Assembly: GCA_035041965.1 (NCBI GenBank)
Contig: JAPYMA010001612.1
Coordinates: forward strand, 1-64,000
From: Anisakis pegreffii
Taxonomy: Eukaryota > Nematoda > Chromadorea > Rhabditida > Anisakidae
Length of the DNA: 64,000 bases
Direction of reading: 5' to 3'
Below the pieces are notes generated by a model, which saw only the letters and a program-made list of their open reading frames with translations, did not search any database and was not told the DNA's origin. Within the stretch, counting starts at the first letter, position 1. The number at the start of each line of letters is the position of its first letter. Of this stretch, positions 1-16,600 are shown one piece after another. The translations under genes and the position numbers were made by a program.

Positions 1-931
1 ATCGAAATGAAGCGCAATACTGAGTAAATGTTCAGAGCGAACATATTTCAATTGTAATACGTCGAATCAACTGTGAAACGAATTGAAATAAGCTGTGTGT
101 AGTGTGGGGTGGAGCTGTATTTATTAAGATTCATTAGTTGTGACGCAATTAGTAGACGTACGCTTGAATCTGTGCTTTAGCATGTTTGTAGAAGAGTAGC
201 GATATTAATAATAATAATAACTGATAACAGATCTTAGACTGTAACTGATATATATCAGAGAAGATTCGAATGCATTTCTATTATTATTGTTATTTATTAT
301 AATATATTCTATTATTATTTATTACGAAACATAACAGGCAGGAGGAGTGACACAGCTGAGATATACGTTAATTATTTATATTATTAGAATGATTCAAGAC
401 GGATAAATGAGATAAGGATCATGCAAATGAGATTTATGCTAGCAAAAATCTGAACGTTATAAATTATCTCCATTACTATTAACTATCATTGTTATCTTTG
501 TGTTGTGTTTTTTAGAATAATAGCACTCATTGCAGTTACTGTAAAGGCAATAGCGTGAACAACTAGATAACTGAATTGAGTCAATGTTAATTACCTGTGC
601 TGCAGTATTCGATAAAAGGTGTTTGTGTATTATATTTTGTTTGAAAGTAAGTAGCTTATGTTGATATGTCGAGCAAACCTTCCCATCATGAGCGGGACTC
701 GAACTCGTGAATTACGTACAACTACGATGAATGAGACGGGAAATCGCTCGTTCACTTTTTTTGCTCTTCCTCTGAACAAATGCCGAGATATTTACTGGCG
801 ATTTTGCACACACTTGATACGTGATCCAATACTAACATTTTTAGTGTTTTTGTGATAGTTAAAAATTTTTGCTGTTTTGCAAATGTCATCTTAGGGCTCT
901 TAAGTTTTGTATTCTACGGATTTCCGAATGA
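1..931. other. Intergenic, no gene seen
   Basis: AT-rich sequence with small TAA/TTA-rich patches around 206-221 and 280-325. The short open frame at 658-855 has no recognisable content. The right end is presumably the promoter and 5' leader of the Sds3-like gene, whose ATG is at 932; no convincing TATA box or leader acceptor could be singled out. Confidence 0.5.
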
Positions 932-1919
932 ATGGATGATATCCGCAGTGGTACCAGTTATAGTAGTATTGGGATCGGAGCTTCCGCTTCTCAACACCAG
1001 GATATTTCTTCTACAGACAAAGGGGATTTAACAACCTTCACGGAAAGGTATACTCATTTTTGATCAATATTCATACCAATTTTACTACTCAGACTTGTTC
1101 ACTGTTAAATTATCATTGTTATTATTATCGGAATCTAGTGATTGTTTTTATTATTTGTGCTTATTTGTTTAGGTATTATAAGACTAAAATACAAGAGCTA
1201 AAAGCCGAACTGCAGTTGTTGCGTGAATTTCGCCACCCAAAATATTTAGCCGCTGTCCAAAAACTTGATGCTGCATACAAGGAAGAACTTGAATTCGAGG
1301 AGACCTCAGAAAAGGTGCATTTATTTATCTTATTCTCCTAGATGCTTTTTAATGTTGCTTCTGCAAAGTTTTTGTACAACCTTAAACTGTACATTGTTAT
1401 GAGTTTATTGATATTAATTATCGTGTAAAATAAACTTCAGTTGGAAAATGAGCGTATCATAGCAGAATACGAACGTGAACAAGAGGCTGCGGATAAGGAA
1501 TTAGAGGAAAGGCTAGCAGAATTGATGGATACGATGATTCAGGAATGTGACGAAAATAGGAAACATATCGAGCATGAATTTCATAATGCTGACATCAATA
1601 GTGCATCGTTTTATTCATATCCTGTTAATAAAAAAAGTTTGAGAAGGTTTGTTCTAGTGGTACTTTTATTACAAAAATTTTATCGTTACTAGAAATAGCC
1701 AATAATAGTAATATTATAACTCATTTCAGACGCCCAAACGAACCGACACCATTCAGTGAAAAGCGTATGCGCGCAAAAAATCCACAACAAGTGAACTACG
1801 CGTTATCTGAAGTAGATATTTTAAATGATTTAAGAGTATTGGATGGAAATTATGAGGATTCAGAACACCGATTGGATGATCATCATAAGACTGGTTATAA
1901 TCTGAGATGTGAAACTTAG
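932..1919 (+). CDS. Sds3/SUDS3-like subunit of the Sin3 histone deacetylase complex
   Basis: Four exons join in phase: 932-1047, 1173-1314, 1441-1646 and 1730-1919 (217 residues). After a short Ser-rich N-terminus (starts MDDIRSGTSYSSIG) the middle is a long charged helix typical of the Sds3/BRMS1 family: it begins YYKTKIQELKAELQLL, carries the LDAAYKEELEF stretch, and continues LENERIIAEYEREQEAADKE. The C-terminal part contains RRPNEPTPFSEKRMR and a YALSEVDILNDLRVL segment, which match the conserved tail of SUDS3 (RRRPND... then LNYLLTDEQI.EDL). In known family members the coiled coil dimerises and recruits Sin3 and HDAC1 to chromatin. Introns are 83-126 bp. The ATG is the first one in frame after a stop (an overlapping ATG at 928 hits TGA after three codons). 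The gene converges on the pantothenate kinase gene. BRMS1 is the alternative family label; the C-terminal motif favours Sds3. Confidence 0.85.
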
Positions 1920-3548
1920 TAGTAGAAATATTGTTTAAATTTTATTCGTTTCCTGTTTGTTCATATCTGATAATAATGCAGTTTCGTTCCTTACTTTGTA
2001 TTGTTTATTCAGCTTTGAGAAGTAAACCTTTCAGTCTATCGTTGTTTAGTTATGTAGACGTGAGCAATTCATGACATTGTTTTGATTCATTGATGCATAG
2101 TCGTTTTATTCAAGAATGTCAACTTTTACGACGAATTATTTCAAAAAATGACAATAATAATAATAACAATAATAAAACTATTAACATCACGACGTAAAAA
2201 TATATTACAATATCAGGAATCACCATGAAGTAGTAATCAATTAAGATGAAAATGGAGAAGAAAATTCACCAAAATTTCTAATTACGGAAGTGTCAAAAGC
2301 GACCGTTTAAAAGCACATGTACGTAGATAAATACGTGAATTTACGCTCAGTAAAAAGTAGCAGTCATGATAGGTACGCATTTCTAATTAGAAAATATAAC
2401 TGAAGTAACCGGGTGCGAAAGAGCATACGACTACATGCACGCAATTACCTTTATGTTATTAATATCGCATCAATTCAAGCAAGCCATCCCGCATCAAATG
2501 CGTAATATCGCACAAACAGCACGTTAATTTATTGTTGGTGGCATGCATGAAAGTTTATAAATAACATAATCGATGGGCAAAAAGTATTGACAAAATGAAG
2601 TGTGAACTTCTCTTGCTGCTGTCATAACAATGGGAGCAAAGGAAATCTGATCGTAAATTTGAACGCGCGTGGCAAGAGTCACTAAGAAACATTCGACTCA
2701 TCGGAGACATGTGCTCAGTGGGTAGTACAACCGGCTAACAACGACTGTCATCCGATGATTACATTCGAACAAATAATTCAACTGATTCAATTCAATGAAA
2801 CATCCCGGTTTCGATGCAAATAATGATCCACCACATGTGTTTTAACACTAAAAAGGAAATATGGTAGCACCAAATAATGCTCACAAAACAACAAACAAAC
2901 AAACGTACAAAAATTGTTATTGAAAAACGCTACCAATAAATAATAAAAATGGAGACAGACAAAGAAAACGACCAAGGTAGAACCCACTTAACAGTCCGAT
3001 TCGTCAATAGACTCATCGGGTCGGTAAGCGACATATTTTGATACGATACATGATTCGTATTTTCACATATTGACGTTAGTATGAGAAAATATTTCCGAAA
3101 GTAAATAACTAAAATGAAAAATCAAACAAGCAATAATAAAAATTATAACCTCATAAAGATTTTACAATACGAAATGTGAATAAAAAATGCATATGAACAA
3201 ACGAACAAACAGTAACTCACTTTCTTCAAGCATACGAAAAAGTTGCCACAACGGCAACTAAAATAACAACAATAACAACAAAAACAATGCCACTCAAAAC
3301 GATTTCAAAACACAACGAAGCAATTATACGAAAAACTGAACCAACCAATTCAAAAAATTGATTCACTTCCTGCGTAAACAATGACACATATTTATTCATC
3401 GAGAATAATTCCTAATAACATAAAAATATCATTGGCTCAAGAAATCAAAGAAAAAAAAACAAATGAACAATCGTATAATAAAATACGGTAACTATGAGCA
3501 AGTTTGAGCAAAATCGCCGCCGGCTTTCAGAGGCGGTTATGATGGTTT
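1920..3548. other. Convergent intergenic spacer, no gene seen
   Basis: AT-rich 1.6 kb between the 3' ends of the Sds3-like gene (plus) and the pantothenate kinase gene (minus). It must hold both 3' UTRs. A minus-strand AATAAA near 3390-3396 is a plausible polyadenylation signal for the kinase. The only open frame, 2787-2987 minus, is hydrophobic low complexity without recognisable features. Confidence 0.5.
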
Positions 3549-6549
<3,001 letters not shown>

Positions 6550-7233
6550 TGTTACACGTGGTTGATTTGAAATAGGCACAATGGTGGGAGATCAATGTAA
6601 CTAATAACAATAATCGTTATTATTACTATCATTATCATTAGTAATAATTACGTCAGGAATTCGGAGATACAAGGACGCCAATTATAAAGATGATAACGAA
6701 TCAAAATTTTAAAGAGTTAAAATGACGTGAATAAATAGCATAAACATATGTTAACGATCATCAAAAAACGAATCACCACAGTAAATTACATTCGAACCTG
6801 TGATTACTGGCAATCTAATGAATGAATAACGTAAATACTAGGTGTAATAATGATGAAAGTAATCATAATGAATGAATTTTATCCTTTACGACAACCAAGA
6901 TGATGCTAACCTAAATATCAGACCAACCAAGCATAACAATCAAAAGAACAGCAATAGTTGCACTGATCACCATATTTTGATCGCCTTTATATCATTCCAT
7001 TTTGAATAGCCATACACGCTATGCAACGATATCATCCGATAATCACAATTTAATATCACTGTCGAGTATAACAAAAATCGAATGTTTTTTCCTTCACTAA
7101 TTCGACGTATCTTGATAAACAAATAACACATGAATATATATGATAATACACCAAAAGTTATGACAAGGATGATGACGGTTTCGTGAAGCACATGCTGATT
7201 ATTTGACAAATGTCATTTAGAAACATCATATAT

Positions 7234-7350
7234 AAATAATACAACTATAATAATAATTAAAAACAATAAAAATAAAGACAATAATAATAATAAATAATAA
7301 TATAATAATAATAAAAGTAATAATAATAACAGTAATAATAATGAATGAAT
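7234..7350. repeat. Imperfect TAA/AATA repeat block
   Basis: Runs of TAA triplets interrupted by AAAG, CAA and AG. The apparent 69-residue Ile/Phe-rich open frame across 7226-7435 on the minus strand is only a translation of this repeat. Confidence 0.8.
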
Positions 7351-7951
7351 AGTCTGCAACTATTACACAATATATGACAGATGAGTACATACATATGAAA
7401 ATGGCGTGATTTGAATGCACAGTGAGATTGCACACACTATGACAAATGTGATATGATGACTGCTAAATAGCATTTCCCCACCAAATTATCATTACACTGT
7501 TTGTCACATCATATCACACCACATCGAGTCAACTCATTATCACATCACATGATACGAAATCAACTGAATTTGCAAACAAACTTGGTTCATGATACGGATA
7601 TTACCTATTGATATCACCAACAACAATACAAATTAATTAGCATTAATGAGGCCAACTGACGAATAAAATTGGCAATGAAAAACATCAATGAATGCGTGCC
7701 ATTGAATGGAATGAAAATGAAGCATTATATGGAAACTATTAAAAAGAAGGGGTTTGAACAGGGTCAACTGAAAGGCTCACGTTTGTTTCAAATCAACTTG
7801 CTTAAGATTATTCGAATAACCGCTGATCATCGCAACAGATGAATACAGAAAAGAGTAAATGTGAATTTTGTGATAGACGAAGTGAGTAGAAGAAGAGATT
7901 CGTGTTTGTTACATGAAATGAAACTGACGAAATGAATTAAGGAAAACATAC

Positions 7952-8382
7952 GAGGCACTGAAAGTGAAAGCATTCGACGACGTCCACCAACTTTCCGATT
8001 TTGATTCGTCAATGACGAAGAGAATGCAGATGTTACTGCATTACTGTCATCAATATTATTATTAATATTCTTTTGTGATTTCGCTGCTTCATCATTCTCT
8101 TCTAATGTACCATTGTGCAGTTCAAATTTTACATTTTCACTTTTAACACCGCGTACAAATTCTTTTATCGTTGATGAAGTTGCTGCTGTGGTGCTTGTCG
8201 GAGACGAAGACAACGGCATCTCTCGTCTAAAATTTTCGACAACTTTAAATGAAGAAAAATTCCCAAACACCGTCGGTTTTGTTTTATGCGAAAAATGAAT
8301 CTTAACATCACTTTGGTCAATCTTCAGCTTTGAGCAAAGTTGGCATGTTTCACGACAAAAAATATGCACCTCGTTAGCACAG
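7952..8382 (-). CDS. Possible exon of a secreted protein ending a ShKT (SXC) domain
   Basis: An open minus-strand frame enters after an acceptor-like AAATGAAG at 8383-8390 and begins CANEVHIFCRETCQLC. The CxxxTCxxC spacing is the usual end of a ShKT domain, a short six-cysteine module abundant in nematode secreted proteins and in some enzymes. A Ser/Thr-rich then Asn-rich low-complexity tail of about 120 residues follows, ending SLSVP before a good donor (GTATGT at 7951-7946). The remaining cysteines would have to come from an exon further right that I could not identify, and the final exon is also uncertain (an in-phase candidate starts after an AG near 7840). No start codon is assigned. The motif could be chance in a long low-complexity frame. 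Confidence 0.35.
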
Positions 8383-10253
8383 CTTCATTTCAGTATCGTC
8401 CATTCGAAACAGGCTCATGCTTACACTCAAACCTGTGCCTAGGTTTGCTCTCACGCTTACGTTTACAAGCGGCCTTAGACTTCGTACAGGTCTATATGAT
8501 GCCGTCTGAAAAGATATTTGCAGCGATTCTAGTAATCCTCAACTGCAGCACGATCCCTTACCGGGCAATTAAGAAAACATCCACACTTCACAAATGACCT
8601 CGAACTGATTTTTAGTTGCAGATGTTCTGTGTCAGTCAAACAAGCTTTTTAGAAGCCTCAGTGTCGACTATTTCCAATGCGATTAAATGTCGCCACTGGA
8701 AAGCAATCACGAAGTGACAACGAAAACGGAAGCGTTCATTGCCTTTCGACAAAAACAAGTCTTGGGTGGCGCAAATATGCGATCATCTATCTATTTATTC
8801 CATCCTGGCTGGTGAAAAACAAAGATCATTGAATATCACTTAACTGGGAACGATCGATGTTTATTTCAAAACAAGTAATACATTACAGAAATTGTATAAA
8901 GCCGTGTTTTCACAAATTCCTAAATCCCAAAATTTTTCAGAATTTGAATCTGGGGGATCGCATCTTAAAAGTTGAATCTCATGATCCCATACAAACACTA
9001 GTAGCACCATAAACTTTCTATATAAACTAAAAATTGAGACGAACAATAGACGTTCGACAAAGTGATATGTAGGATACATATACTCTATAATGCTACAATC
9101 CAATTGAGAGAATCTTCAGGTAAATATTTTTCCGAAAGAACTGACGGAATATAATTTCAACTTATCGTGTCAATAACGATTGGAAAATATTTTATGTGAC
9201 GGAACATATGACGTTATATAATTCATTTTTACAACAATTACAAAACAAAACAAAAAGAAAAATTCCGACTCGCACTTTACGAATATTTGCAAAACCAAAG
9301 AACATAAATATCCTCAACAAATCACTTCAACCTTCCACAAAAATATAAGATACCCACAAAGAAAATGGATCACTCCAAATTAATATAATTAGAAAAAAAC
9401 TGAAAAATTATGATAATCATACAAATAAAAATAATTAATGAACGATAATGATAATGATAACGGCAATCGATTTCAATAAAAACGTTTCGATTAAAATGAT
9501 AACAATCATTAAAATATTCATAGGAGCGATTTGAATAACACTGTAATTAGGTTGAATAACAAGATATTTATGATGACATTAATTTTAGTTTTTTGGAAGC
9601 CCATGATCGGTTGTTTTCTGAATCAATCAGAAAGATGTTGTGAAAGAATAAAGTTCAAATTACGACTGAATAATGCACGTGGTGATGCAAAGTTAAAATT
9701 TTGACAGAAATAGCTGCGAACATTTTTCTTTTCATATTACCATCACTGCCATCAAATTATCAAGAATAATATAATAAAATTTAACGGATTCCAGATAGAA
9801 GTGATGCAACAAATACGATTTTGATCAAGAGGACGATAATGATTAAAACAAAAATGAAATTAATCATAATGACAATGATATTGAGAAAACATTCAGTTGC
9901 AATAACAAATGAGTGTACTTTAATTCGCTCGTTCAACACAGCAGGTCATCAATGAGCTCTCGAAAATTAAAACAGCATCAACAAAAGTTGAAACAGAACA
10001 TTTAGGAAGGGAAAGGTTGATGAGAATGCGACGAAGTCAGTATGGCTAATATTCTTTCAGATAATGATTCAGCCTCATGAATTTGTTTTCTAAAATGGAT
10101 TGATACTAGCATACAATAAGATATTATTATCATTATTAGAAATCAATAATAAGAAATCCCATTTTCACACGATCCAATTCAGTTCTCGTCAACGTTATCT
10201 CCACCCCTTCATCCATATCCTTCACTGATAGCTGTTGACTGTGACTGACCATC

Positions 10254-11689
10254 CTAAGCAGGCAGCTCAAGATTACGGCGTTGTCGGATCACTGCAAGAA
10301 ACGTTCGCAAGTTTGACGTTATGAAGCAAAAGGTATGAATAAAATAAAATAAACAAACCTCTTGTAACATATAAATAAAAGAAGTCTGCATACAGAACAG
10401 TCTGTAGAACACCGGCAACCACCGCGATTGGATCAAAGAACGTTTCCGTGTAGTAACGATATATCCAATTCAGGATATAAAGTGCTCGATATAAACCTAA
10501 CGCAAACAAGTAATGCGCTGTGATTGTTTCTGCACTTCCAGTTCGTGATAACATAAATAGTTGTGGCATTATTGCCACCGACTCCAAATAAATTGAGAAC
10601 GTCCACATTATCTCAAAAAAAGTGATAATAGTAAAAACGATTGCAGTAACATTAATAATACAATAGTAATGAAAATAATAACAACAATAATAATAATGAT
10701 AACGCTGATGATAATAATAAATCAAGCATAACGATACAACAGTGAAAGGCTAATGCAAGGAACTATGGGTGAAGAAAAAGTAAGAAACAAACCTCCATCA
10801 GTGTGAAATCATGATTGACAAAAAGTGCGAGAACGGCGGCTGGTACTAATACGAGTTCCACTCGGAATGTATCATGATTGCTGGAAAATAATTTTCATTA
10901 TTTGCGAATATGAAAACAATAAAACTTCAAAATTTGTTCCATTCCTATCATTATTCGATTCATTACTGTTTTGATCATTCTTAAAGAAAACATATTTCAT
11001 TCATGCTCAATCATTACAAACGATCACCGCTTACCGATCATAAGTAGCTTTGAATTTATGCCACATCAAATAACAAGTTCCATATGACGAGACCAAGAAG
11101 AATATCTTAATTAAAGCAATAAACTAACTGGGAAAGATCACGAATCAAAAGAAAAAATTCTTCCAGTAAATATTAAAACAATGTGAGATGAAAGCATTAC
11201 AAAGAAACTGCTACATTCGGTAGAACTCGTGTGATTACACTGAGGATGTGACCTCTCCCGAATAACTTGAGGGATTTTGAGAACAAAGACCATTTTTGGA
11301 CAGGAAAATTGCACACTTAAGTGAACATACAATCCAATTTACAGATAATCGGTTAGATAATTGAATTAACACAAACAATGAAATAACCTTCATCACTGAA
11401 TTGTACAGTGATACGTAATTTGTGAAGAGATCCAAATATCGTGACGTAAAGACGAGTGCGAAAAGAAGTTGAGAACGACCCGAAATACCTGAAAAACCAC
11501 ATGAATTAATGAAAGTTGAATAATAATCACAGTGAACGAATAACGTCCATAATATATCACGATTATTAAGCCAGAAACACAATAAAGCAAAAACAAACCT
11601 GCGCATGATCTGGTTGTCCACATTTTTGTGAAAAGTATGAAAATAGCAATGAGATGCGACAAGTCTGCAGCCAGTCGAAAGATATTCAT
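10254..11689 (-). CDS. erd-2: ER lumen protein-retaining (KDEL) receptor, ERD2 family
   Basis: Seven-helix Golgi/intermediate-compartment receptor that binds HDEL/KDEL-tailed ER residents and returns them to the ER in COPI vesicles. Six exons join in phase: 11689-11599, 11488-11388, 11105-11035, 10880-10793, 10611-10359 and 10291-10254, giving 213 residues against 212 usual. It begins [20 protein letters not shown], then [111 protein letters not shown] and [14 protein letters not shown]: all blocks of the family, including the RYLD, DTFR and NHDF segments. The cytosolic tail is [12 protein letters not shown], basic like the tail that binds COPI in the human protein. The gene is compact (1.4 kb). 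Its right flank is an 11.8 kb gene-poor stretch. The symbol follows the nematode orthologue. Confidence 0.96.
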
Positions 11690-13479
11690 TTTGTTGCACC
11701 GACAGTTGATGGATATATGACAAAATTAATTTATATACTGGATCGATCGATTATACGCTGGCTACTTACCCTTCAATTCCGTTAAAACATGCCAAGAGCA
11801 ATAATAATAATAAACATAATAATAATCATTAGTAATAAAGACAGTAATAATATATGCCGGTACTTTTGCTCATAACGGGCGCCACCGATGCTCGTGTGCT
11901 CATACACTTCACACATACGTCGAAGCCTATGCGTCAGCCTTATCACTGGGCTAAGCGTAAGTCTAGACTTAAGCATACTCCTGAATTGACTTCGAATTGC
12001 ATATCTACACTTAAGACAAAACGATAATCTAAGCATAAACGAGCAGTGGCGCCCGTTGTCAGCAAAAGTGCTTTTGTTACCATCACTGTTGCTCTGCATT
12101 TGTGGTATAAAGTCATAAACGTTTTACATTGTAATCAACACCATAAATTTTAATAATAACGATATTGAATGCAGTCAATCAATCAACGAAACAATGCAGC
12201 GGAAATTGATCATCACTCAATTAAGCTCGAGCATTTACGTCAGCGTAACAGAATGGGTGTGGCCTAAAGCGCGTATGACAACGTGTGGCGGTGTTGTTGA
12301 AAGCGCAAATGGTGTCTGCGTGCGGGTGGAGGGACTAAACAGCACAAGTGCCCATTTACATCTCGTCAAAGCTAAGTGTTCAAGTATGAATGAATTCAAA
12401 AGTGATCAACTGAAAAAAAGCATCAAAAATCGGGAGTAGTGGTATTGGATGCTATTGTGCTACGAAACTGTTGCTATCTAATATTTCATTCGAGAAAAGC
12501 ATAGTTATGCTTGAGTGAAAATGATGGTTGAAGGCAAAAATGAGGGATAAATAAATGGATGTCATGCAAAACGAAGCAGCATCACCGAATTTTTAGAGAA
12601 CATGATTAATTGAAAGTGGATGGAGAGGAATGACGAAGTGTGGGATAATTCTATGAGTGTGGGAAAAGTTTGCGAAAACGTCAGAGCGACAGACAAATGG
12701 AGTAAGCATGTTTCTAACCGTAGTGACCTCGAAATGATTATGGCGAGAAAATGTGAACTGATAGAATAGTACGATGAAAATTTCAATAGGATAAGTAAAG
12801 ATGTGCATTGTACACAAAGTGGAAAGCTTTATCAGAATTGATTTTCAGTTTGGATTTTTGCTGAACATTTTTTCAGAAGTTATCTCTGCAAAATGTCTAA
12901 ATTCTTCAAAAATGGTTTTTAAAACATTCACATTCCGAAGAAATAAAGGGAGAGATGAGCGGAATATGAGGTCAGTTATGGGGCATCGTTCACTTCTCAC
13001 CTTGCTTTATTCATTTTTCTTAATGGAAGAAAACTTTCACTTCCACTCCAGGTAAGGAAAAAGAGTTCTGTCAAAGTTAAATTGATAGAACATATTTGCT
13101 TGCGAGAGGCTGACAAAAAGAAATAAGCATATTTCAAAGGGTATGTTACAAACGTGAGAGATGGTTGACAGCTTGAACTGATGAAACCAATATCTATAGG
13201 ATAAAATGTTTTCTCCGAAGCTGTTTCTGTTCTTTGATAAGATGAGATAACTAATAGACTGTCATACTTCAGTCATCTGAAATGTTGATACTAAGTTTCG
13301 TTTGCGATTCATATTTTCCATTGATTTTGGTGAAGTCAGCAATTCGCTAACACAAGAAGGCATAAAGTTATCTTGGCATCGAATATGTAAGGTTAAAAAG
13401 AAGGATAATTAGTTCAGTTTGATGAATCGGGTCACCATAACTAACGGGGATTATTGAATAAATGATGCTGCCTACTCAA

Positions 13480-13610
13480 TGCTCACGACACGAACAGCAA
13501 CTTTTAATTCGCTCATGCTCACTACTTACGAGTACGGTTCGCTCACTGCTCGCAACAAAAGTGTATCTGCGATTGTGCGCTCACTGTTCGAGCTTACAAC
13601 TCACGAGTCC
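13480..13610. repeat. GCTCAC-type degenerate short repeat
   Basis: The hexamer GCTCAC or a one-base variant recurs about every 20-35 bases (for example TGCTCACGAC, CATGCTCACT, CGCTCACTGCTCG, GCGCTCACTG). Similar strings occur at 44465-44490 and 51388-51400, suggesting a dispersed, decayed repeat. No coding content was seen. Confidence 0.4.
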
Positions 13611-16600
13611 TCTGTCACTGTCAATGGATGCTTCTGAAAGGGAACGGAGAACCAAGCAATCGTTTGCACCTGTAAATTTTGGATGAGAATAAGTGTACGT
13701 GTCATGATCATATTCATTTCTCATTAAATAAGTGTATCCTTAAAACGGTACAATGACCAGGGATGGAATGATACCCACAAATGATCCTTCGTTTAACAAA
13801 TAAGAAAGACGCATAGCGAACGGTGGGTGATGCCTTTGACTCGTTCTCCGGATAATCTTCCTACCCACTATCCCCTCGCTAATCCCATCTTTCCTGTTGT
13901 AAATGGGGAAGACGAAAGTTAATTCACTAATTGCGATTGAGCTTAAATACTTCGAAGATATGACTTCTGAGTTGGAGAGCATCCGAACAACATGGATTTC
14001 TGATCGAGCTTTTCGTTCTCTACGAAACTTATATCTCCGTTAAGATTTGATTTCTGTCATAGCGAAATTTCACATTACCGCCATCAGCATCAGAACTGTG
14101 ACAGATCACTTATGAAAAAATGTCAGCAAATGATTCACACTGCCTTATAGCTCCTCAATGTCTACAAAGTTTTCGTTGGCGTTTCTAACATTTTCGGTGG
14201 AGTTGTTCTTTTTAAAATCGAGAACAACTTCGAACCGGTCGATATTCATTACTGCAATTGTGCAACTTCCTCTGACTCTCTAACTTTTTTTTGCAAACAT
14301 TCCTAACGCCATGCTGTGAAACGCGACAACCGTAATTGTACACGTCATATCAAACAACCATTGTATGAGTACATCAATAATGGTTTATGTAATTTGAGAA
14401 GGGCTGAAAGTACACAATTAGGCATGTTGGCGGAATACTGATGTGACATGTATGACTGTGCTAGGGACTAGTGTGAGGGAGAGGGATGCATCAGATTAAT
14501 CTTTTTAGAAAATTCGTCTGCGGCCTCACCCCAGTCGAGGAATTCGACTCCAGCTCCGGTTCCGCAACTTACCGTACTGCTCACAGATTCGGCCAAAAAA
14601 CTTATCGTCCTGGTTATAACTTTGGCTGCTGTCTGTTGCCGCAATATTTTCTGATCGAATCAAAAAATTTTTTTGCTCAGGAGTTTGACCACTACCTACA
14701 ATACGTGGAACGTTTTTAACATGAAAACTATATCAATTATGATTTATGATGATTACTTTTCTTGCCTGTAATATGCAGGAGTAACAGCGGGGAATTTTCT
14801 GAGAACTGGACTCCCACGGATATTTTCCTGCGTAGGGAATTGATCCGAAATCCGAAAATTAATAAGAACTAACCCCATCTCCACGGGAACGAGGATGATG
14901 GGGTGAGCAAAAGTGGATTCTCTTGGTCTCCGTGATCAACAGTTTTGAGGTAGGGTGTACATTCGAGGTTATGCGATTCGTCAATTCATTTATTGTAAGC
15001 TCTTCTTCAACTTTTAGTTAGAGAGTGTAAAAACGAATAAACAGATAAGCACCAATAATGTTTTCTGTTTTTTGTGACGCTAGAAACATTTTCTGCAGCA
15101 TTTTGTGGTGTTCAAAAAGAAACGATAAATATTAGCAATGTTGCTATCTAACAGTGCTCATTGGACAGATCCGTTCTGTTGCTACAATATCTTCACAAAA
15201 TCGCTTGCCCAACCCAAAGAGCATTATTCAGCGTTCGGGTGGCGGAGGCAAATCTGCTCCAGGGATATTACTGCTTTGGGATATTAGAATAGGCAATATT
15301 GAGAATTGCCGTTCGTAACGATCGTACTTCGAGAATTTGCTCGAGAAGTTAGTTCACAAGAGGACGCGGAGTGTAACCCGACGCTGATGAGTAATTGATC
15401 TTCAATTCGGAATTACTGATAAGATGAAACTAGATTGATAAGGCGATGAATCGAATTGCTATTGCTATATCTCTTCATTCAGCGTTGTTTTTCGATTCGC
15501 AAGTTTAGTGTTCTTAAGTTATGCATTACAACCTCTTCGATTATGTATTACAGCCAATTGTTTAAGTGAAAGTTACATGCAAAGCGTAGCTCTCGACTGA
15601 GACTGTAAGTGGTATGGAAGAAACGATATGCACAATTATAAGAGGTAGCTTTTTTCATTAACGTTTTAATTGTCGTTGATTTTAATGAACTGAACACATC
15701 ACATATGAAGCGGCTTCAATGAGACAATAAAAATAAATTATTATTTTCGCCATCAATTGAAACAGTTAGAAGATGATAGTGATGATGATTATGGAGATAT
15801 TTTTTTCATGAGAATGCTCGTTAATGAATTGTGTGGTACATCGATTTTGGAACAATTATAATAGTACAAGTAATGAACAATGTTTTACTGAAAGGTATAC
15901 ATCAAGCAGAGACAAAAGTGATATGCCGTGAAGGAAGACGGTGACCACCGAGGTGATAAACTCCATGTTTGTCAAGCCAAACACTTGACCAAGGGTACCT
16001 GCATCTAAACGTGACATAGTAAACTAATAGGATGCACAAAATCGTCTATGTGAATGAGTTACAGCATATATACATTGGTACGAAATCACTGTGAACGAAA
16101 TGAGAACTAACGGCTTCAGCACCACATGACCGTTGTGGACAAAAATTGAATTATTCATTGACTTACTGATAATCAAAATAACAAAGTTGCACAGTTAAGC
16201 TGTCTTCATTAGGAGTTTATCATTCGTCTTGAACATCGCTAGTTTCTTCATTTCACAAAGTTCTATCATTCTTGTCACGCTCGAATCTAACTCATCTTCT
16301 GAGCACGGATATTGCTCGGCAACTTATAAAGATACATATGAATAAACCGAAATTAACTATGAATGAGGTGCAAATGAAAATATTATATGCATAATTACTA
16401 TCCGTTTGACGTGACAGTGAGATGCTGATTCATTGCACGAAGCCTTTTGCATTTCATCTGTTTCACTTAATCAACTTCAAGTTTATATTTGCCTGCATTT
16501 TCACTTACGCCACTGAACGACATACCAATGGCGCATGAAAAAATGTAATTATTGCTGTAAATTAATTTATTAAAATATGAAAAACAAAATGAGCGATGTT

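Larger units (their letters stand above)
6550..10253. other. Spacer between pantothenate kinase and KDEL receptor genes
   Basis: 3.7 kb of AT-rich DNA. It holds the TAA-rich block at 7234-7350 and the possible Cys-rich exon at 7952-8382, listed separately. The open frames at 6967-7209 and 8861-9103 show no recognisable domain. A GCTTAC/AAGC-rich patch lies around 8425-8490. Promoters of the kinase (right of 6549) must lie here. Confidence 0.5.

Noticed and set aside
690..715. tRNA-like T-arm string (GTTCGAGTCCCGC on the minus strand)
   Set aside because: The T-stem does not pair and no matching acceptor, D or anticodon arms were found nearby.
8861..9103. Minus-strand frame with FWDLGICENTALYNFC, reminiscent of a ShKT domain
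   Set aside because: The spacing of Cys, Trp and Gly is wrong for ShKT and several of the expected cysteines are missing.
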